From Chitinophagaceae bacterium (GTDB lineage Bacteria > Bacteroidota > Bacteroidia > Chitinophagales > Chitinophagaceae): a stretch of DNA of 64,000 nt. The first letter of the stretch is position 1; each line of letters opens with the position of its first letter. Made by a program: the position numbers and the translations under genes. Below the pieces are notes generated by a model, which saw nothing but the letters and a program-made list of their open reading frames with translations, did no database searches and was not told where the DNA came from. Positions 35,159 to 44,080 of this stretch are shown here, in pieces. The stretch lies in the NCBI GenBank assembly GCA_016720585.1, contig JADKKH010000006.1, positions 186,001-250,000 of the forward strand. The letters are read 5' to 3'.

Positions 35159-36797
35159 AACTGAATTTAGTCTTGACAAACAACCGGAAGGCCGTGAGAG
35201 CGGTTATTATAACAGAAACATAAAAGAATACCCGGATAAGTTGTTTATCTCCTTTGTACATCATCAGCAGGGTAGAGCAGATAAGCATCAGACCCAGTAA
35301 AAAAACAAAGCCCATCCGGTTAATGCCCTGCCGCAAAGCTTTATTGGTAAAGCTGTCCTCCTGCAGGTTTATCTCATGCTTCAGCACCCCACGCTTCAGG
35401 TTACTCATGACTTCTTTAACATCCCGGGGAAATTTATCAATGAAATAAATATAATCTTCCGCGGAGCTGGTAATTTGATTCAGAATGGCTTTCCAGGTAA
35501 ATTTTTCCTGTATCTTTTCAATCGCATACGGACGTATCATATCTGCCAGGGATATGCTGGCTTCCAGGTTCTCCCCGAATTTCTGAATGGTGGCTATCGT
35601 TTTTATCAGCATAAAAAGATTGGCAGGAACTTTCAGATCGTATTTGATAATGGTTTTAAAGGTTTCAGACATCAACTGGGACATATCCACCTGATCATAC
35701 GGGATATAGTTATACCTTTTCATGACCTCGCTTATTTCAAATTCAAGATCTTCGAAATTTTTAAAGTAAGAAACGTCGCAGAGATTCAGCAAGGCCCGGG
35801 TGAATTTCCGGGTATCATTTTGGGAAAATCCCAGCATAAAATTAATAAGTGCCTGAATTTGTTTCGGCTTCAGTGTTGCCGCCATGCCATGATCCATCAG
35901 AACGATCTGGTTGTCGCCCCGGATAAAAATATTACCGGGATGGGGGTCGGCATGGAAGAACCCATGCTTGAGAATCATTTTTAATATGATATGCGTACCG
36001 TTCTCCGCTATCAGTTGCGTATTGAAACCGGCTTCTTTCAATGCGAGCGGATTATCGGGTCTCATGCCTGCCACATACTCCATAATGAGTAATTTCTGTG
36101 AAGTGTATTGCGAAGCCACCTGGGGAATATAACAGGTTACATCATCTTTAAACATTTCAGCAAATCGTTTCATGTTGGAGGCCTCATTGGTGTAATCGAG
36201 TTCTTTCATCATATTATCACCAAAATCTTCCACGAAGCCTACCACATTAAAGTGTGCCAGTTCCGGATATGACTTTACAGCATATTGTGCCAATATCTTC
36301 ATCAGCACCAGGTCCAGTTTTATTTTTTGCTTGATCGCAGGCCGCTGCACTTTTACGACAACTTCTTCCCCGGTTAACAGGGTTCCTTTGTACACCTGGC
36401 CAATGGAAGCGGATGCGAGTGGTTTGGTATCAAATTTTGAAAAAACTTTTTTTATCGGGTCGCCCAGTTCTTCTTCAATGATGCGGACGGCCGCATCACT
36501 ATCAAAGGGCCTTGCAGCGGCCTGTAATTTTTTTAACTCATCGCGGAGTTGTTCAGAGGCCAGGTCGGGTCTGTCTGCGAGAATTTGTCCAAACTTGATA
36601 AAAGTGGGCCCCAGGTCTTCAATGATAAGGCGGATGCGTTGCGGGCGGGTAGTCAGTTTTTTGCCTTTGGGGTCGAAAATGCGACGGAACCAACTGTGGA
36701 AGAACCAGTTTTTAACCAGGTGCCTCAGAAAGATCAGGATGATCGTGATCAGGCGGAACGTATTGCGGAAAAAATTTCTGAGCTGGAATATCCACAT
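35157..36797 (-). CDS. AarF/UbiB family kinase-like protein
   Basis: 546 residues, the usual size. The family's special features are visible: FIKFGQILADRPD (KxGQ-like segment that caps the active site), ASIGQVYKG (the alanine-rich loop replacing the kinase glycine-rich loop), VVVKVQRP with the ATP lysine, FHADPHPGNIF (catalytic loop) and LMDHGMAATL (DFG equivalent). Two C-terminal TM helices (about 495-540) anchor it. UbiB-type ATPases support quinone or isoprenoid lipid handling; in Bacteroidota, which make menaquinone, the exact role is unclear. Monocistronic. Confidence 0.92.
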   Translation of the reverse strand: MWIFQLRNFFRNTFRLITIILIFLRHLVKNWFFHSWFRRIFDPKGKKLTTRPQRIRLIIEDLGPTFIKFGQILADRPDLASEQLRDELKKLQAAARPFDSDAAVRIIEEELGDPIKKVFSKFDTKPLASASIGQVYKGTLLTGEEVVVKVQRPAIKQKIKLDLVLMKILAQYAVKSYPELAHFNVVGFVEDFGDNMMKELDYTNEASNMKRFAEMFKDDVTCYIPQVASQYTSQKLLIMEYVAGMRPDNPLALKEAGFNTQLIAENGTHIILKMILKHGFFHADPHPGNIFIRGDNQIVLMDHGMAATLKPKQIQALINFMLGFSQNDTRKFTRALLNLCDVSYFKNFEDLEFEISEVMKRYNYIPYDQVDMSQLMSETFKTIIKYDLKVPANLFMLIKTIATIQKFGENLEASISLADMIRPYAIEKIQEKFTWKAILNQITSSAEDYIYFIDKFPRDVKEVMSNLKRGVLKHEINLQEDSFTNKALRQGINRMGFVFLLGLMLICSTLLMMYKGDKQLIRVFFYVSVIITALTAFRLFVKTKFS

Positions 36798-36994
36798 AGC
36801 AGGTTAGTTTGACTGGTGATTAACGACGTATGAATATAAAAATTTTACGCCAGTTATTGGATTCTGTCTATTGTATTTTCTTTAATGGCCCGCCAGTCAG
36901 TAGGCCGGGTGACCCACTGTGAGTACCTGGTAGCGATTTGCCTCTTTAACACATCTACAAAATTTTGCTAAAACTCACCTAAATACCTTTTTAT

Positions 36995-37025
36995 GCAACC
37001 TTCATGGCATAATAATAGCGTCCTA
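36995..37025 (+). promoter_or_regulatory. Candidate ECF-sigma-type promoter
   Basis: GCAACC (36995-37000) and CGTCCTA (37019-37025) are separated by 18 nt, resembling the GGAAC/CGTC pattern used by extracytoplasmic-function sigma factors, about 75 nt before the ATG at 37100. An envelope-stress sigma would suit the surface protein downstream. The rest of the 302-nt gap (36798-37099) shows no ORF or other structure. Confidence 0.35.
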
Positions 37026-37099
37026 CTGTTGTGTAATAAAGGAAGAAAACAGTTGACCATTTTCCGTATGTATTAATTTTTTACAAAAAAAATTTGGCT

Positions 37100-38635
37100 A
37101 TGAAAAGTATCTTAAAAATTACTGCACTTGCATGCGCTATTGTGCTGGGCAGTTCCCTTCAAAACAAAACATCGGCTCAGTATTATAATGATAACCGGAA
37201 CGATGTTACTTACCAGACCTTTTATGACGAACTAAGTCCCTACGGCCAGTGGATCGAGTCGCCTGATTATGGTTATGTATGGGTGCCGGATGCCGGTGAT
37301 GATTTCCGTCCATATAGTACCAATGGTCATTGGGTGTGGACCGATGATTATGAATGGATGTGGGTTTCCGACTACGATTGGGGTTGGGCGCCTTTTCACT
37401 ATGGCCGCTGGTATGAAGATTCATACTATGGCTGGGTTTGGGAACCGGGTTATGAGTGGTCACCGGCCTGGGTAGCCTGGCGGGATGGTGGTGATTATTA
37501 TGGCTGGGCTCCGCTGAGACCCGGGATAAACATTAGTATTAATTTCAATATTGGCAGTTATTCACCTCCTTATAGTTATTGGAGTTTTGCACCACGGCGC
37601 TATATCACATCGCCCCGTATTTATGATTATTGTGTTGACCGGAGGCAAAATATCACCATCATAAACTACACAACAATAATCAACCATAATAATTATAGAA
37701 GCGGTTATGGGTTCAGGTCAGGCCCGCGCCGTTATGATGCTGAAATATATTGCGGCAGGATAAACCCGGTAAGATTCCGTGACAGTTATACGCCCGGAAG
37801 AACACAATTCAGGAATAATGAAGTGAGTGTGTATCGTCCCCAGGTGCGCCAGAATGAGGGACGCCAGTATGCTCCCCGCCAGTTTGAACGATATGATAGG
37901 AGGAATGATAATCGGGTTACTTCAAATAATAATGGTTTCAGGAATAATGATAATAACAGGGGAAGAGATAATAATACAAACAATAACTACAGAAATAATC
38001 AACCGGATCGTACGGATCGGGTAATGAACCCCGGAACAGAAAACAGAAATAATACTGATTTCAGGCAGCCACGGAATAATAACAACGACGGGCAGGTTAA
38101 TCGTACAAACGATAGCAGGTTTAACAAGCCAACTGAAAGAACAGACAGGAATCCTAACAGTATTAATGAAAACAATAACCGGCGTTTTGAAAGGCCCAAC
38201 GATAATAATGGAAACAGGAAAACACCTTTTAGTCAACCGGAGTTCAAAAACAATGAACAGCCGCAACGTCAGCCGCCACAACAAATAGAAAGGAAACAGG
38301 AACAACAAACCCGCCAGTTTGAACGCAGGGATGTTAATAGCGGAAACAGGAATACACAAGTTCGTCAACCGGAGTTCAGAAACAATGAACAGCCGCAACG
38401 CCAGCCGCCACAACAAATAGAAAGGAAACAGGAACAACAAACCCGCCAGTACGAACGCAGGGAAAACAATAGTGTAAACAGCAATTCAACTTTCCGGCAG
38501 CCGGAAGCGAGAAACAATCAGCAGACGCAACGCCAGCCTCCGCAACAAATGGAACGGAAACAGGAACAGCAACCCCGTCAGCAAAATACAGGAGAAGGAA
38601 ATAACGGAAAGGGCAATAACCGGAAAAGATTTTAG
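37100..38635 (+). CDS. DUF6600-like secreted protein with N/Q/R-rich repeat tail
   Basis: 511 residues from ATG 37100 (an in-frame TTG lies two codons earlier). A signal peptide (about 1-26, ending KTSAQ) precedes a Trp/Tyr/Asp/Gly-rich domain (about 35-170) with repeated YxWVW, YDWGWAPFHYGRW and YYGWVWEPGYEWSPAWV units, the aromatic YxWGxW-type repeats of DUF6600-like proteins. From about 250 the chain is low-complexity Asn, Arg and Gln and ends in three 44-residue repeats (QRQPPQQIERKQEQQ). Basic and disordered, so it may bind surface polyanions or form gels; the function is unknown. An ECF-like promoter precedes it and a strong terminator follows. Confidence 0.8.
   Translation: MKSILKITALACAIVLGSSLQNKTSAQYYNDNRNDVTYQTFYDELSPYGQWIESPDYGYVWVPDAGDDFRPYSTNGHWVWTDDYEWMWVSDYDWGWAPFHYGRWYEDSYYGWVWEPGYEWSPAWVAWRDGGDYYGWAPLRPGINISINFNIGSYSPPYSYWSFAPRRYITSPRIYDYCVDRRQNITIINYTTIINHNNYRSGYGFRSGPRRYDAEIYCGRINPVRFRDSYTPGRTQFRNNEVSVYRPQVRQNEGRQYAPRQFERYDRRNDNRVTSNNNGFRNNDNNRGRDNNTNNNYRNNQPDRTDRVMNPGTENRNNTDFRQPRNNNNDGQVNRTNDSRFNKPTERTDRNPNSINENNNRRFERPNDNNGNRKTPFSQPEFKNNEQPQRQPPQQIERKQEQQTRQFERRDVNSGNRNTQVRQPEFRNNEQPQRQPPQQIERKQEQQTRQYERRENNSVNSNSTFRQPEARNNQQTQRQPPQQMERKQEQQPRQQNTGEGNNGKGNNRKRF
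38232..38600 (+). repeat. Three 132-bp tandem repeats inside the DUF6600-like gene
   Basis: Copies start at 38232, 38364 and 38496. The first two are nearly identical and the third is diverged and truncated. The period is a multiple of three (44 codons), so copy number can change without shifting the frame. Confidence 0.85.
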
Positions 38636-38656
38636 TATCAGCCCTGGAAAAAGAAA

Positions 38657-38688
38657 AAGACCCTGCCAACCGGCGGGGTCTTTTGTTT
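38657..38688 (+). terminator. Rho-independent terminator
   Basis: 9-nt arms (38659-38667 with 38672-38680, one wobble), AACC loop, followed by TTTTGTTT, 22 nt after the DUF6600-like gene. Confidence 0.85.
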
Positions 38689-38712
38689 GAAAAGCTTTTG
38701 GTGTAAAATATC

Positions 38713-38916
38713 TTAGCCTACCTTTTTTACATTTACTGCATTCATACCTTTCTTGCCTTCCTGCAGGTCAAACTCAACCTTGTCGCCCTCAGCAATTTGG
38801 TCGATAAGACCGCTGGAATGAACAAAAGTTTCTTTGTTGGAATCATCATGTTTGATGAAACCAAATCCTTTTTCTGAATTGAAGAACTTTACAGTTCCCT
38901 GATTTTTGTCGCTCAT
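38713..38916 (-). CDS. Cold-shock domain protein (CspA family)
   Basis: 67 residues, one cold-shock domain. RNP1 appears as KGFGFIKHD and RNP2 as TFVHSSGL, with the opening QGTVKFFNSEKGFGFI. A single-stranded nucleic acid chaperone that melts RNA structure. The symbol (csp paralogue letter) cannot be assigned. A TATCTTTG box at 38945-38952 gives a leader of about 25 nt. Confidence 0.96.
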   Translation of the reverse strand: MSDKNQGTVKFFNSEKGFGFIKHDDSNKETFVHSSGLIDQIAEGDKVEFDLQEGKKGMNAVNVKKVG

Positions 38917-38944
38917 TGTATTTGTATTATTTATTTAAAGGGAG

Positions 38945-38952
38945 CAAAGATA
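38945..38952 (-). promoter_or_regulatory. TATCTTTG minus-7 box of the cold-shock gene
   Basis: Exact TAnnTTTG match on the reverse strand, 28 nt before ATG 38916; the minus-33 region lacks a clear TTG. Confidence 0.5.
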
Positions 38953-39089
38953 AGGGTTTTTTGGGTATTAGCCTGAAATAAAATCAGCTTTAGAAGCTTG
39001 CAAACAAGGGCATTATGAATAACAAACAACAGATGTCATTCAGTTATATCATGAAATAGGGTAACTTTTCTGTCTAAAAATTATTTTAT

Positions 39090-39842
39090 ATGAATACTAT
39101 TGAGATACGTCTTCAGAAGCTTGAAGCTTCGAACCGCAGGTATAAAAGAATAGTTCTGTTGATGATGGCTTCCTTTGCCACTTTTTTTATGGCTTTCCGT
39201 GGCCCAAAAACAGCCCCGGATGTGTTGCAGGCGAAGCGTTTTGAAGTAGTAGATGATAACGGCCATGTGCTGGTCCGTCTGAATCAAAGCGAGGGTAATG
39301 GCACCATTAAAACTTACCGGACTGACGGGAAAAAGCTTTTAAACCTTACCTATTCTACAAAAAATGAAGGGTACATCGGTGTCGAAGATGGCAAGGACCA
39401 GGAAATGATGCGGTTTACCAGTTCCAACGATGGCGGGGGCGGCTATATCGGGATTTTTAATCCTTACGGTAAAAGAACAATGACCTTATGCAATGATTTA
39501 AGCGGGGGCAATGTTTATTTAGGTAACAGTAATGGTGACACCCGGGCAGCCTTGCAATGCAACAGCAGTGCAGGAGGTTTTCTGGGTTTATATAATTCTT
39601 CGGGTTATACAGCCGTTAAACTAACCCAAACCAGCAGTGGTAATGGTGATCTGTATGTAAATAATAATAGTGGGGATGAACGTGTCCGGCTTTCTGTCAG
39701 TAGTTCAGCCGGTAATCTTCAATTAAAAAATAACGGTAAGGTCATGATCGTGGAGTTGGGCGGTACAGCAGGCGAAAACGGGACTATTAATACCTACAAT
39801 ACAAGCGGTACATTTATCCAGGGAATTGGCAGTCGCTATTAA
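39090..39842 (+). CDS. Membrane-anchored beta-repeat protein
   Basis: 250 residues. A short basic N-terminus is followed by one TM helix (about 19-36, RIVLLMMASFATFFMAF), then an outside domain built of short repeats of the type FEVVDDNGHVLVRLNQ, LYNSSGYTAVKLTQTSSGNG and LYVNNNSGDERVRLSVSSS. The alternating Gly/Asn turns and hydrophobic strands, about 20 residues per repeat, suggest a beta-helix or trimeric fibre-like stalk. No family is claimed. Standalone gene; its 3' end faces the gcvP end repeats. Confidence 0.7.
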   Translation: MNTIEIRLQKLEASNRRYKRIVLLMMASFATFFMAFRGPKTAPDVLQAKRFEVVDDNGHVLVRLNQSEGNGTIKTYRTDGKKLLNLTYSTKNEGYIGVEDGKDQEMMRFTSSNDGGGGYIGIFNPYGKRTMTLCNDLSGGNVYLGNSNGDTRAALQCNSSAGGFLGLYNSSGYTAVKLTQTSSGNGDLYVNNNSGDERVRLSVSSSAGNLQLKNNGKVMIVELGGTAGENGTINTYNTSGTFIQGIGSRY

Positions 39843-39877
39843 TGATCAGTTTTCCGATTCCACCCTTCATATAACTT

Positions 39878-39978
39878 AGGGTGACAAAGAACCTATCAGA
39901 CAGTAGTTTCCATCCTTCGCTGATCCCGATAACTATCGGGACAGGGTGACAAAAAGCCTATCAGGCAGTAGTCTCCAT
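39878..39978. repeat. Duplicated gcvP 3' end with palindromic element between
   Basis: Two 36-bp copies (39878-39913 and 39943-39978, 32 of 36 identical) with a 65-bp period. The right copy contains the last codons and stop of gcvP; the left copy would encode the same METT-stop ending outside the gene. Between them lies a palindrome CCCGATAACTATCGGG (39925-39940). A third partial echo of the region (TTCATATAACTTA) is at 39866-39878. Confidence 0.8.
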
Positions 39979-42834
39979 ATAACTCTCTATTGGCTCACAA
40001 GTACAGATCAGGTTTCTGTCACCATGAGTATTATTTACTCTTGCTACAGAAGGCCAGAATTTATTTTGTGTAACATAGTACAAAGGAAAAGCTGCTTCTT
40101 GTCTTGAATAAGAATGTTTCCATTCATCGGCCGTAATTACAAACTGTGTATGCGGTGCATTTTTCAAGGCATTATCTTTTTTATCAGACCTGCCAGCTTC
40201 TATGGCCTTTATTTCATCCCGGATAGATAGCAATGCGTCACAGAAACGATCCAGTTCGGCTTTGTCTTCACTTTCGGTGGGCTCAATCATAATAGTTCCC
40301 GGAACCGGGAAGCTCATAGTGGGTGCATGGAAACCATAATCAATCAGCCTCTTTGCAATATCTTCTGCTTCCACTTCGGCTGATTTTTTAAAAGGTCTTA
40401 GATCCACAATGAATTCATGGGCACATTGTCCGTTATTGTTGGTGTATAAAATATCAAACTGTCCTTCCAGTCTAGCCCGCATATAGTTTGCATTCAGGAT
40501 GGCATATTCCGTTGCGGCTTTAACGCCTTCATAGCCCAGCATTCTTATATAACCATAACTGATCAATAATATGGAAGCTGAACCGTAAGGAGCTGCAGAT
40601 ACGGCACCAGTCTGACGGTGACCGTCAGACGAATGACCCGGTAAATGCTTAGCCAGATGTTCTTTCACACAGATCGGTCCCATACCAGGGCCGCCGCCAC
40701 CATGTGGTATAGCAAATGTTTTATGCAGATTCAGGTGACATACATCAGCACCGATTAACCCGGGTGCCGTTAAACCAACCTGCGCATTCATATTGGCCCC
40801 GTCCATATACACCTGCCCGCCCTGCTTGTGAATGATCTCAGTAATTTCTTTTACAGTTTCTTCATACACGCCATAGGTGCTTGGGTAGGTGATCATAATA
40901 CCGGCCAGTTCATGACTGTATTGCGTGGCTTTTGCTTTTAAATCCGCAACATCTATATAGCCATTCTCTAAGGCTTTTACAACCACCACTTTCATTCCGG
41001 CCATTACTGCAGAAGCCGGGTTGGTACCATGTGCAGAAATAGGTATCAGCATCACTTTTCGGTGATGATCTCCATTTGCATCATGAAAAGCTTTTATTGT
41101 TAACAAACCCGCATACTCACCCTGTGCACCGCTGTTGGGTTGCAGGCTGCAGGCATCAAATGCCGTTATTTCACAGAGATACTTTCCTAATTCATCAATA
41201 ATATATTTGTATCCTTCGGTTTGATCCGCGGGTGCAAAGGGATGAATCTTGCTCCAATGAGACCAGCTCAGCGGCATCATCTCCGAGGCAGCGTTCAGCT
41301 TCATGGTGCAGGAACCCAGCGAAATCATCGAAGTATTCAGGGAAAGGTCTTTGTTTTCCAATTGCTTGATGTAACGCATCATCTGGCTTTCACTGTGATG
41401 GGTATTGAATACCGGGTGAGTGAGGAAAGAACTGGTCCTGGTTAATGCTGCCGGGATATAAAGCAGTTCTGCATCCTGGAGCATATCAAAAGCCACCGGG
41501 TCTGTATCATTTTCAAAGCAGTTGATCAGGTCGTACAAATCACTTATATCCGTTGTTTCATCCAATGAAATTCCAATATGGGTTGAATCAATATACCGGA
41601 AGTTAATTTGTTGTCTTTCTGCTTTTTCTCTGATCCTGGCGACATCGTTGGTCTTAACAACCAGGGTATCAAAGAATGTACCCGAGGCTAATTCAAATCC
41701 TCTTTCCATTATGGCATTGGCCACGGTTTGCGTTAATAGTGCAACCCTCCGGGCAATATTCTTTAAACCCTCAGGGCCATGATACACAGCATACATGGCG
41801 GCCATATTAGCCAGCAGGGCCTGTGCCGTGCAAATATTTGAAGTAGCTTTTTCTCTTTTTATATGTTGTTCCCTTGTCTGCAATGCCATCCGCAAAGCCC
41901 TGTTGCCCTGCGCATCAATACTGATACCAATGATGCGGCCGGGAATGTTTCTTTTGAAATCATCTTTTGTGGACATAAAAGCAGCATGCGGTCCGCCATA
42001 ACCCAATGGTACCCCAAATCGCTGGGCCGAACCAACCGCAACATCTGCACCCAGTTCGCCCGGAGGAGTTAATAATGTCAGCGCTAACAAATCTGCCGCC
42101 ATGACCACATAAGCTCCGGCAGCATGTACTGTACTGATGAAATCCCGGTAATCTTCAATGCTTCCTTTGTCATTCGGGTATTGAACAATTGCACCAAAAT
42201 AAGTGGCATCAAGAGTTGCCGTTTTATAATCACCTTCTACAATTTCAATTCCCACAGGAATGGCCCTGGTGAGCAGCACATCTTTTGTTTGAGGAAAAAG
42301 AGCAGCATCAACAAAAAACCGGGGTCTTTCAATATGGTCCTGTTTATTGAGCGTATTAAAGAACATTGTCATCGCTTCAGCAGCAGCAGTTGCTTCATCG
42401 AGTAAGGAAGCATTGGCAATAGGTAAAGCGGTTAAATCACTGATCATCGTCTGAAAGTTTAATAAACTTTCCAAACGTCCTTGTGAAATTTCGGCCTGGT
42501 ACGGCGTGTACTGGGTGTACCATCCCGGGTTTTCAAAAACATTTCTCAATATCACAGAAGGGACGATCGTATCAGCATATCCCTGACCGATGTAATTGGC
42601 AAACACTTTATTTTTTAATGATATTTCCCGGATATGTTTCAGATAATCATACTCACTCATGGCTGCAGGAATATTCAGGGATTGGCTCATGCGGATACCG
42701 GCAGGCACTGTATTACTGATCAACTGGTCGAGGGTTTCTGCACCAATTTTTTTCAGCATGTGCTTTGTGTCCGCTTTATTGGGTCCGATGTGGCGGGGAT
42801 AGAATTCGTTGGATTGCTGTTCAAAAAGATTCAT
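39961..42834 (-). CDS. gcvP: Glycine dehydrogenase (decarboxylating), P protein
   Basis: 957 residues, the full-length single-chain form (N- and C-terminal halves both present). FYPRHIGPN opens the chain; GQGYADTIVP and PYQAEISQGRLESL belong to the N-half. In the C-half are GSCTMKLN, LQPNSGAQGEYAG and HLNLHKTFAIPHGGGG with the lysine that carries pyridoxal phosphate. It decarboxylates glycine and hands the aminomethyl group to lipoylated GcvH; gcvH and gcvT are not in the window. A TAACTTTG box (42866-42873) lies about 30 nt upstream. The 3' end is duplicated downstream. Confidence 0.97.
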   Translation of the reverse strand: MNLFEQQSNEFYPRHIGPNKADTKHMLKKIGAETLDQLISNTVPAGIRMSQSLNIPAAMSEYDYLKHIREISLKNKVFANYIGQGYADTIVPSVILRNVFENPGWYTQYTPYQAEISQGRLESLLNFQTMISDLTALPIANASLLDEATAAAEAMTMFFNTLNKQDHIERPRFFVDAALFPQTKDVLLTRAIPVGIEIVEGDYKTATLDATYFGAIVQYPNDKGSIEDYRDFISTVHAAGAYVVMAADLLALTLLTPPGELGADVAVGSAQRFGVPLGYGGPHAAFMSTKDDFKRNIPGRIIGISIDAQGNRALRMALQTREQHIKREKATSNICTAQALLANMAAMYAVYHGPEGLKNIARRVALLTQTVANAIMERGFELASGTFFDTLVVKTNDVARIREKAERQQINFRYIDSTHIGISLDETTDISDLYDLINCFENDTDPVAFDMLQDAELLYIPAALTRTSSFLTHPVFNTHHSESQMMRYIKQLENKDLSLNTSMISLGSCTMKLNAASEMMPLSWSHWSKIHPFAPADQTEGYKYIIDELGKYLCEITAFDACSLQPNSGAQGEYAGLLTIKAFHDANGDHHRKVMLIPISAHGTNPASAVMAGMKVVVVKALENGYIDVADLKAKATQYSHELAGIMITYPSTYGVYEETVKEITEIIHKQGGQVYMDGANMNAQVGLTAPGLIGADVCHLNLHKTFAIPHGGGGPGMGPICVKEHLAKHLPGHSSDGHRQTGAVSAAPYGSASILLISYGYIRMLGYEGVKAATEYAILNANYMRARLEGQFDILYTNNNGQCAHEFIVDLRPFKKSAEVEAEDIAKRLIDYGFHAPTMSFPVPGTIMIEPTESEDKAELDRFCDALLSIRDEIKAIEAGRSDKKDNALKNAPHTQFVITADEWKHSYSRQEAAFPLYYVTQNKFWPSVARVNNTHGDRNLICTCEPIESYMETTA

Positions 42835-42865
42835 ATAGGAATTCCTTAATTGTGATAAAGAAGTG

Positions 42866-42873
42866 CAAAGTTA
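42866..42873 (-). promoter_or_regulatory. TAACTTTG minus-7 box of gcvP
   Basis: Exact TAnnTTTG match on the reverse strand, 31 nt before ATG 42834. No glycine-riboswitch-like structure fits in so short a leader. Confidence 0.55.
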
Positions 42874-42951
42874 GGGGGCCAATTTGGAAAAAAGGCAGAT
42901 GTTGAACCTGCCGGATGTTCCAATATTCTGAAGTGCGGAAAAGGTATATTA

Positions 42952-43866
42952 TTAATTTACGATGTTTTCTTTTTCCGCTTCTATTTTCCTAAGTTCATCG
43001 CTGGTATGTGTACTGCCGTCATGGCTCCAGCCCGGCGGACCCAGGAGATAATTCCATCGTTGTTTAAACGTAAGCCCGCTTTTGCGAAGGTCATGGCCGA
43101 TATTTCTCCATTCATGGATGACCAGGTTTAGGGGGTCCTCTTTTTCCAACGGTTTGGTAAGACCGTATTTTATCGGCTGGTATTGATTGACCGGTAATTC
43201 CGGTTGAAAAGTTCCAAACAGTTTATCCCAGATAATAAGGAACATGCCCATGTTCTTATCCAGGTATTTTGGATTGGTACCATGATGCACCCGGTGATGG
43301 GAGGGGGTTACCAGGAAATACTCCAGCCATCCTGCTTTATTTATTTTTTCTGTGTGCACCAGTATTCCCCAGGTTTGTGTAGCGGCATAGATAAAAGCAA
43401 TATCAATGGGTTGAAAACCCAGCAGGGCTATCGGGATAAAATAAACAAACCGATAGAGGGGTTCCAGGATGGAGGAGCGAAATCCGACCGTAAGATTGAA
43501 CTTAGGCGAAGAATGATGGGTAACATGCGTGGCCCAGAACAGGCGGCAGACATGATCCACCCGGTGCAGCCAGTAATACATGAAATCTTCAAATACGATT
43601 AATACGATCCAGTATATCCAGGGGTTCCTGATGGGTTCAGCCAAACGCAGGTCATAAAAGAATGACAGAATAAAACCGATGTAAATGATCCGGAATAAAA
43701 GATCAATGATGCCATTCAGCAGCATGAAATAAATATTCTGGGCTGTATCCTTCAGGCTGTATGTTTCCTGTTTGCGCAGTTTGCTGACAAATAATTCAAG
43801 TCCGATAACCACCAGATAAAGTGGCGTGGTAATTAATATCAATAGTTGTTCCCTGGCGGTTCCCAT
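42952..43866 (-). CDS. Sterol desaturase/fatty acid hydroxylase family protein
   Basis: 304 residues from ATG 43866; an extension to 43914 is rejected because a TATTTTTG box lies between the two starts. An integral membrane protein with four or more TM helices and the diiron histidine clusters of the family: HRVDH, HVTHHSSP and HHRVHHG. A further histidine lies near the C-terminus. Such enzymes hydroxylate or desaturate acyl chains or sterol-like lipids using O2. The substrate is probably a fatty acid or alkyl lipid in a bacterium without sterol genes nearby. Monocistronic. Confidence 0.9.
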   Translation of the reverse strand: MGTAREQLLILITTPLYLVVIGLELFVSKLRKQETYSLKDTAQNIYFMLLNGIIDLLFRIIYIGFILSFFYDLRLAEPIRNPWIYWIVLIVFEDFMYYWLHRVDHVCRLFWATHVTHHSSPKFNLTVGFRSSILEPLYRFVYFIPIALLGFQPIDIAFIYAATQTWGILVHTEKINKAGWLEYFLVTPSHHRVHHGTNPKYLDKNMGMFLIIWDKLFGTFQPELPVNQYQPIKYGLTKPLEKEDPLNLVIHEWRNIGHDLRKSGLTFKQRWNYLLGPPGWSHDGSTHTSDELRKIEAEKENIVN

Positions 43867-43873
43867 GTGGCGG

Positions 43874-43881
43874 CAAAAATA
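43874..43881 (-). promoter_or_regulatory. TATTTTTG minus-7 box abutting the hydroxylase start
   Basis: Exact TAnnTTTG match on the reverse strand, 7 nt before ATG 43866; used to choose the start. Confidence 0.5.
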
Positions 43882-43911
43882 CCTGTTTGCCTGCAATGAT
43901 AGTTGGTTAGC

Positions 43912-44080
43912 CACAGATTACACAGATTTTCACGGATTATGCAGCCAGGTTGCCCCTGATCACAACAATGTTACGAATAAGATAATCTCAGCTATGAAAG
44001 ACTATTTTAATTGGTGTAATTTGTGCCATTCATTATATATTCTTTAATTGCGACGCAATCAATCTGTGTTAATCCGTGGA
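43912..44080. repeat. Pair of inverted CACAGATT/AATCCGTGG elements
   Basis: CCACAGATTACACAGATT with CACGGATTA (43912-43939) recurs inverted as CAATCTGTGTTAATCCGTGG (44060-44079). The right element supplies the GTG start codon of the next gene. A related CCACAGAG/ACACAAAGG stretch occurs at 45009-45036. These look like members of a dispersed intergenic family. Confidence 0.6.

Noticed and set aside
35376..35984. 202-residue plus-strand ORF
   Set aside because: Antisense of the UbiB-family gene, which carries full family motifs.
37922..38440. 172-residue minus-strand hydrophobic ORF
   Set aside because: Antisense of the Asn/Gln/Arg-rich repeats of the DUF6600-like gene; low complexity explains the open frame.
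42835..42951. Glycine riboswitch upstream of gcvP
   Set aside because: The leader from the TAACTTTG box to the ATG is only about 30 nt, too short for either glycine aptamer.
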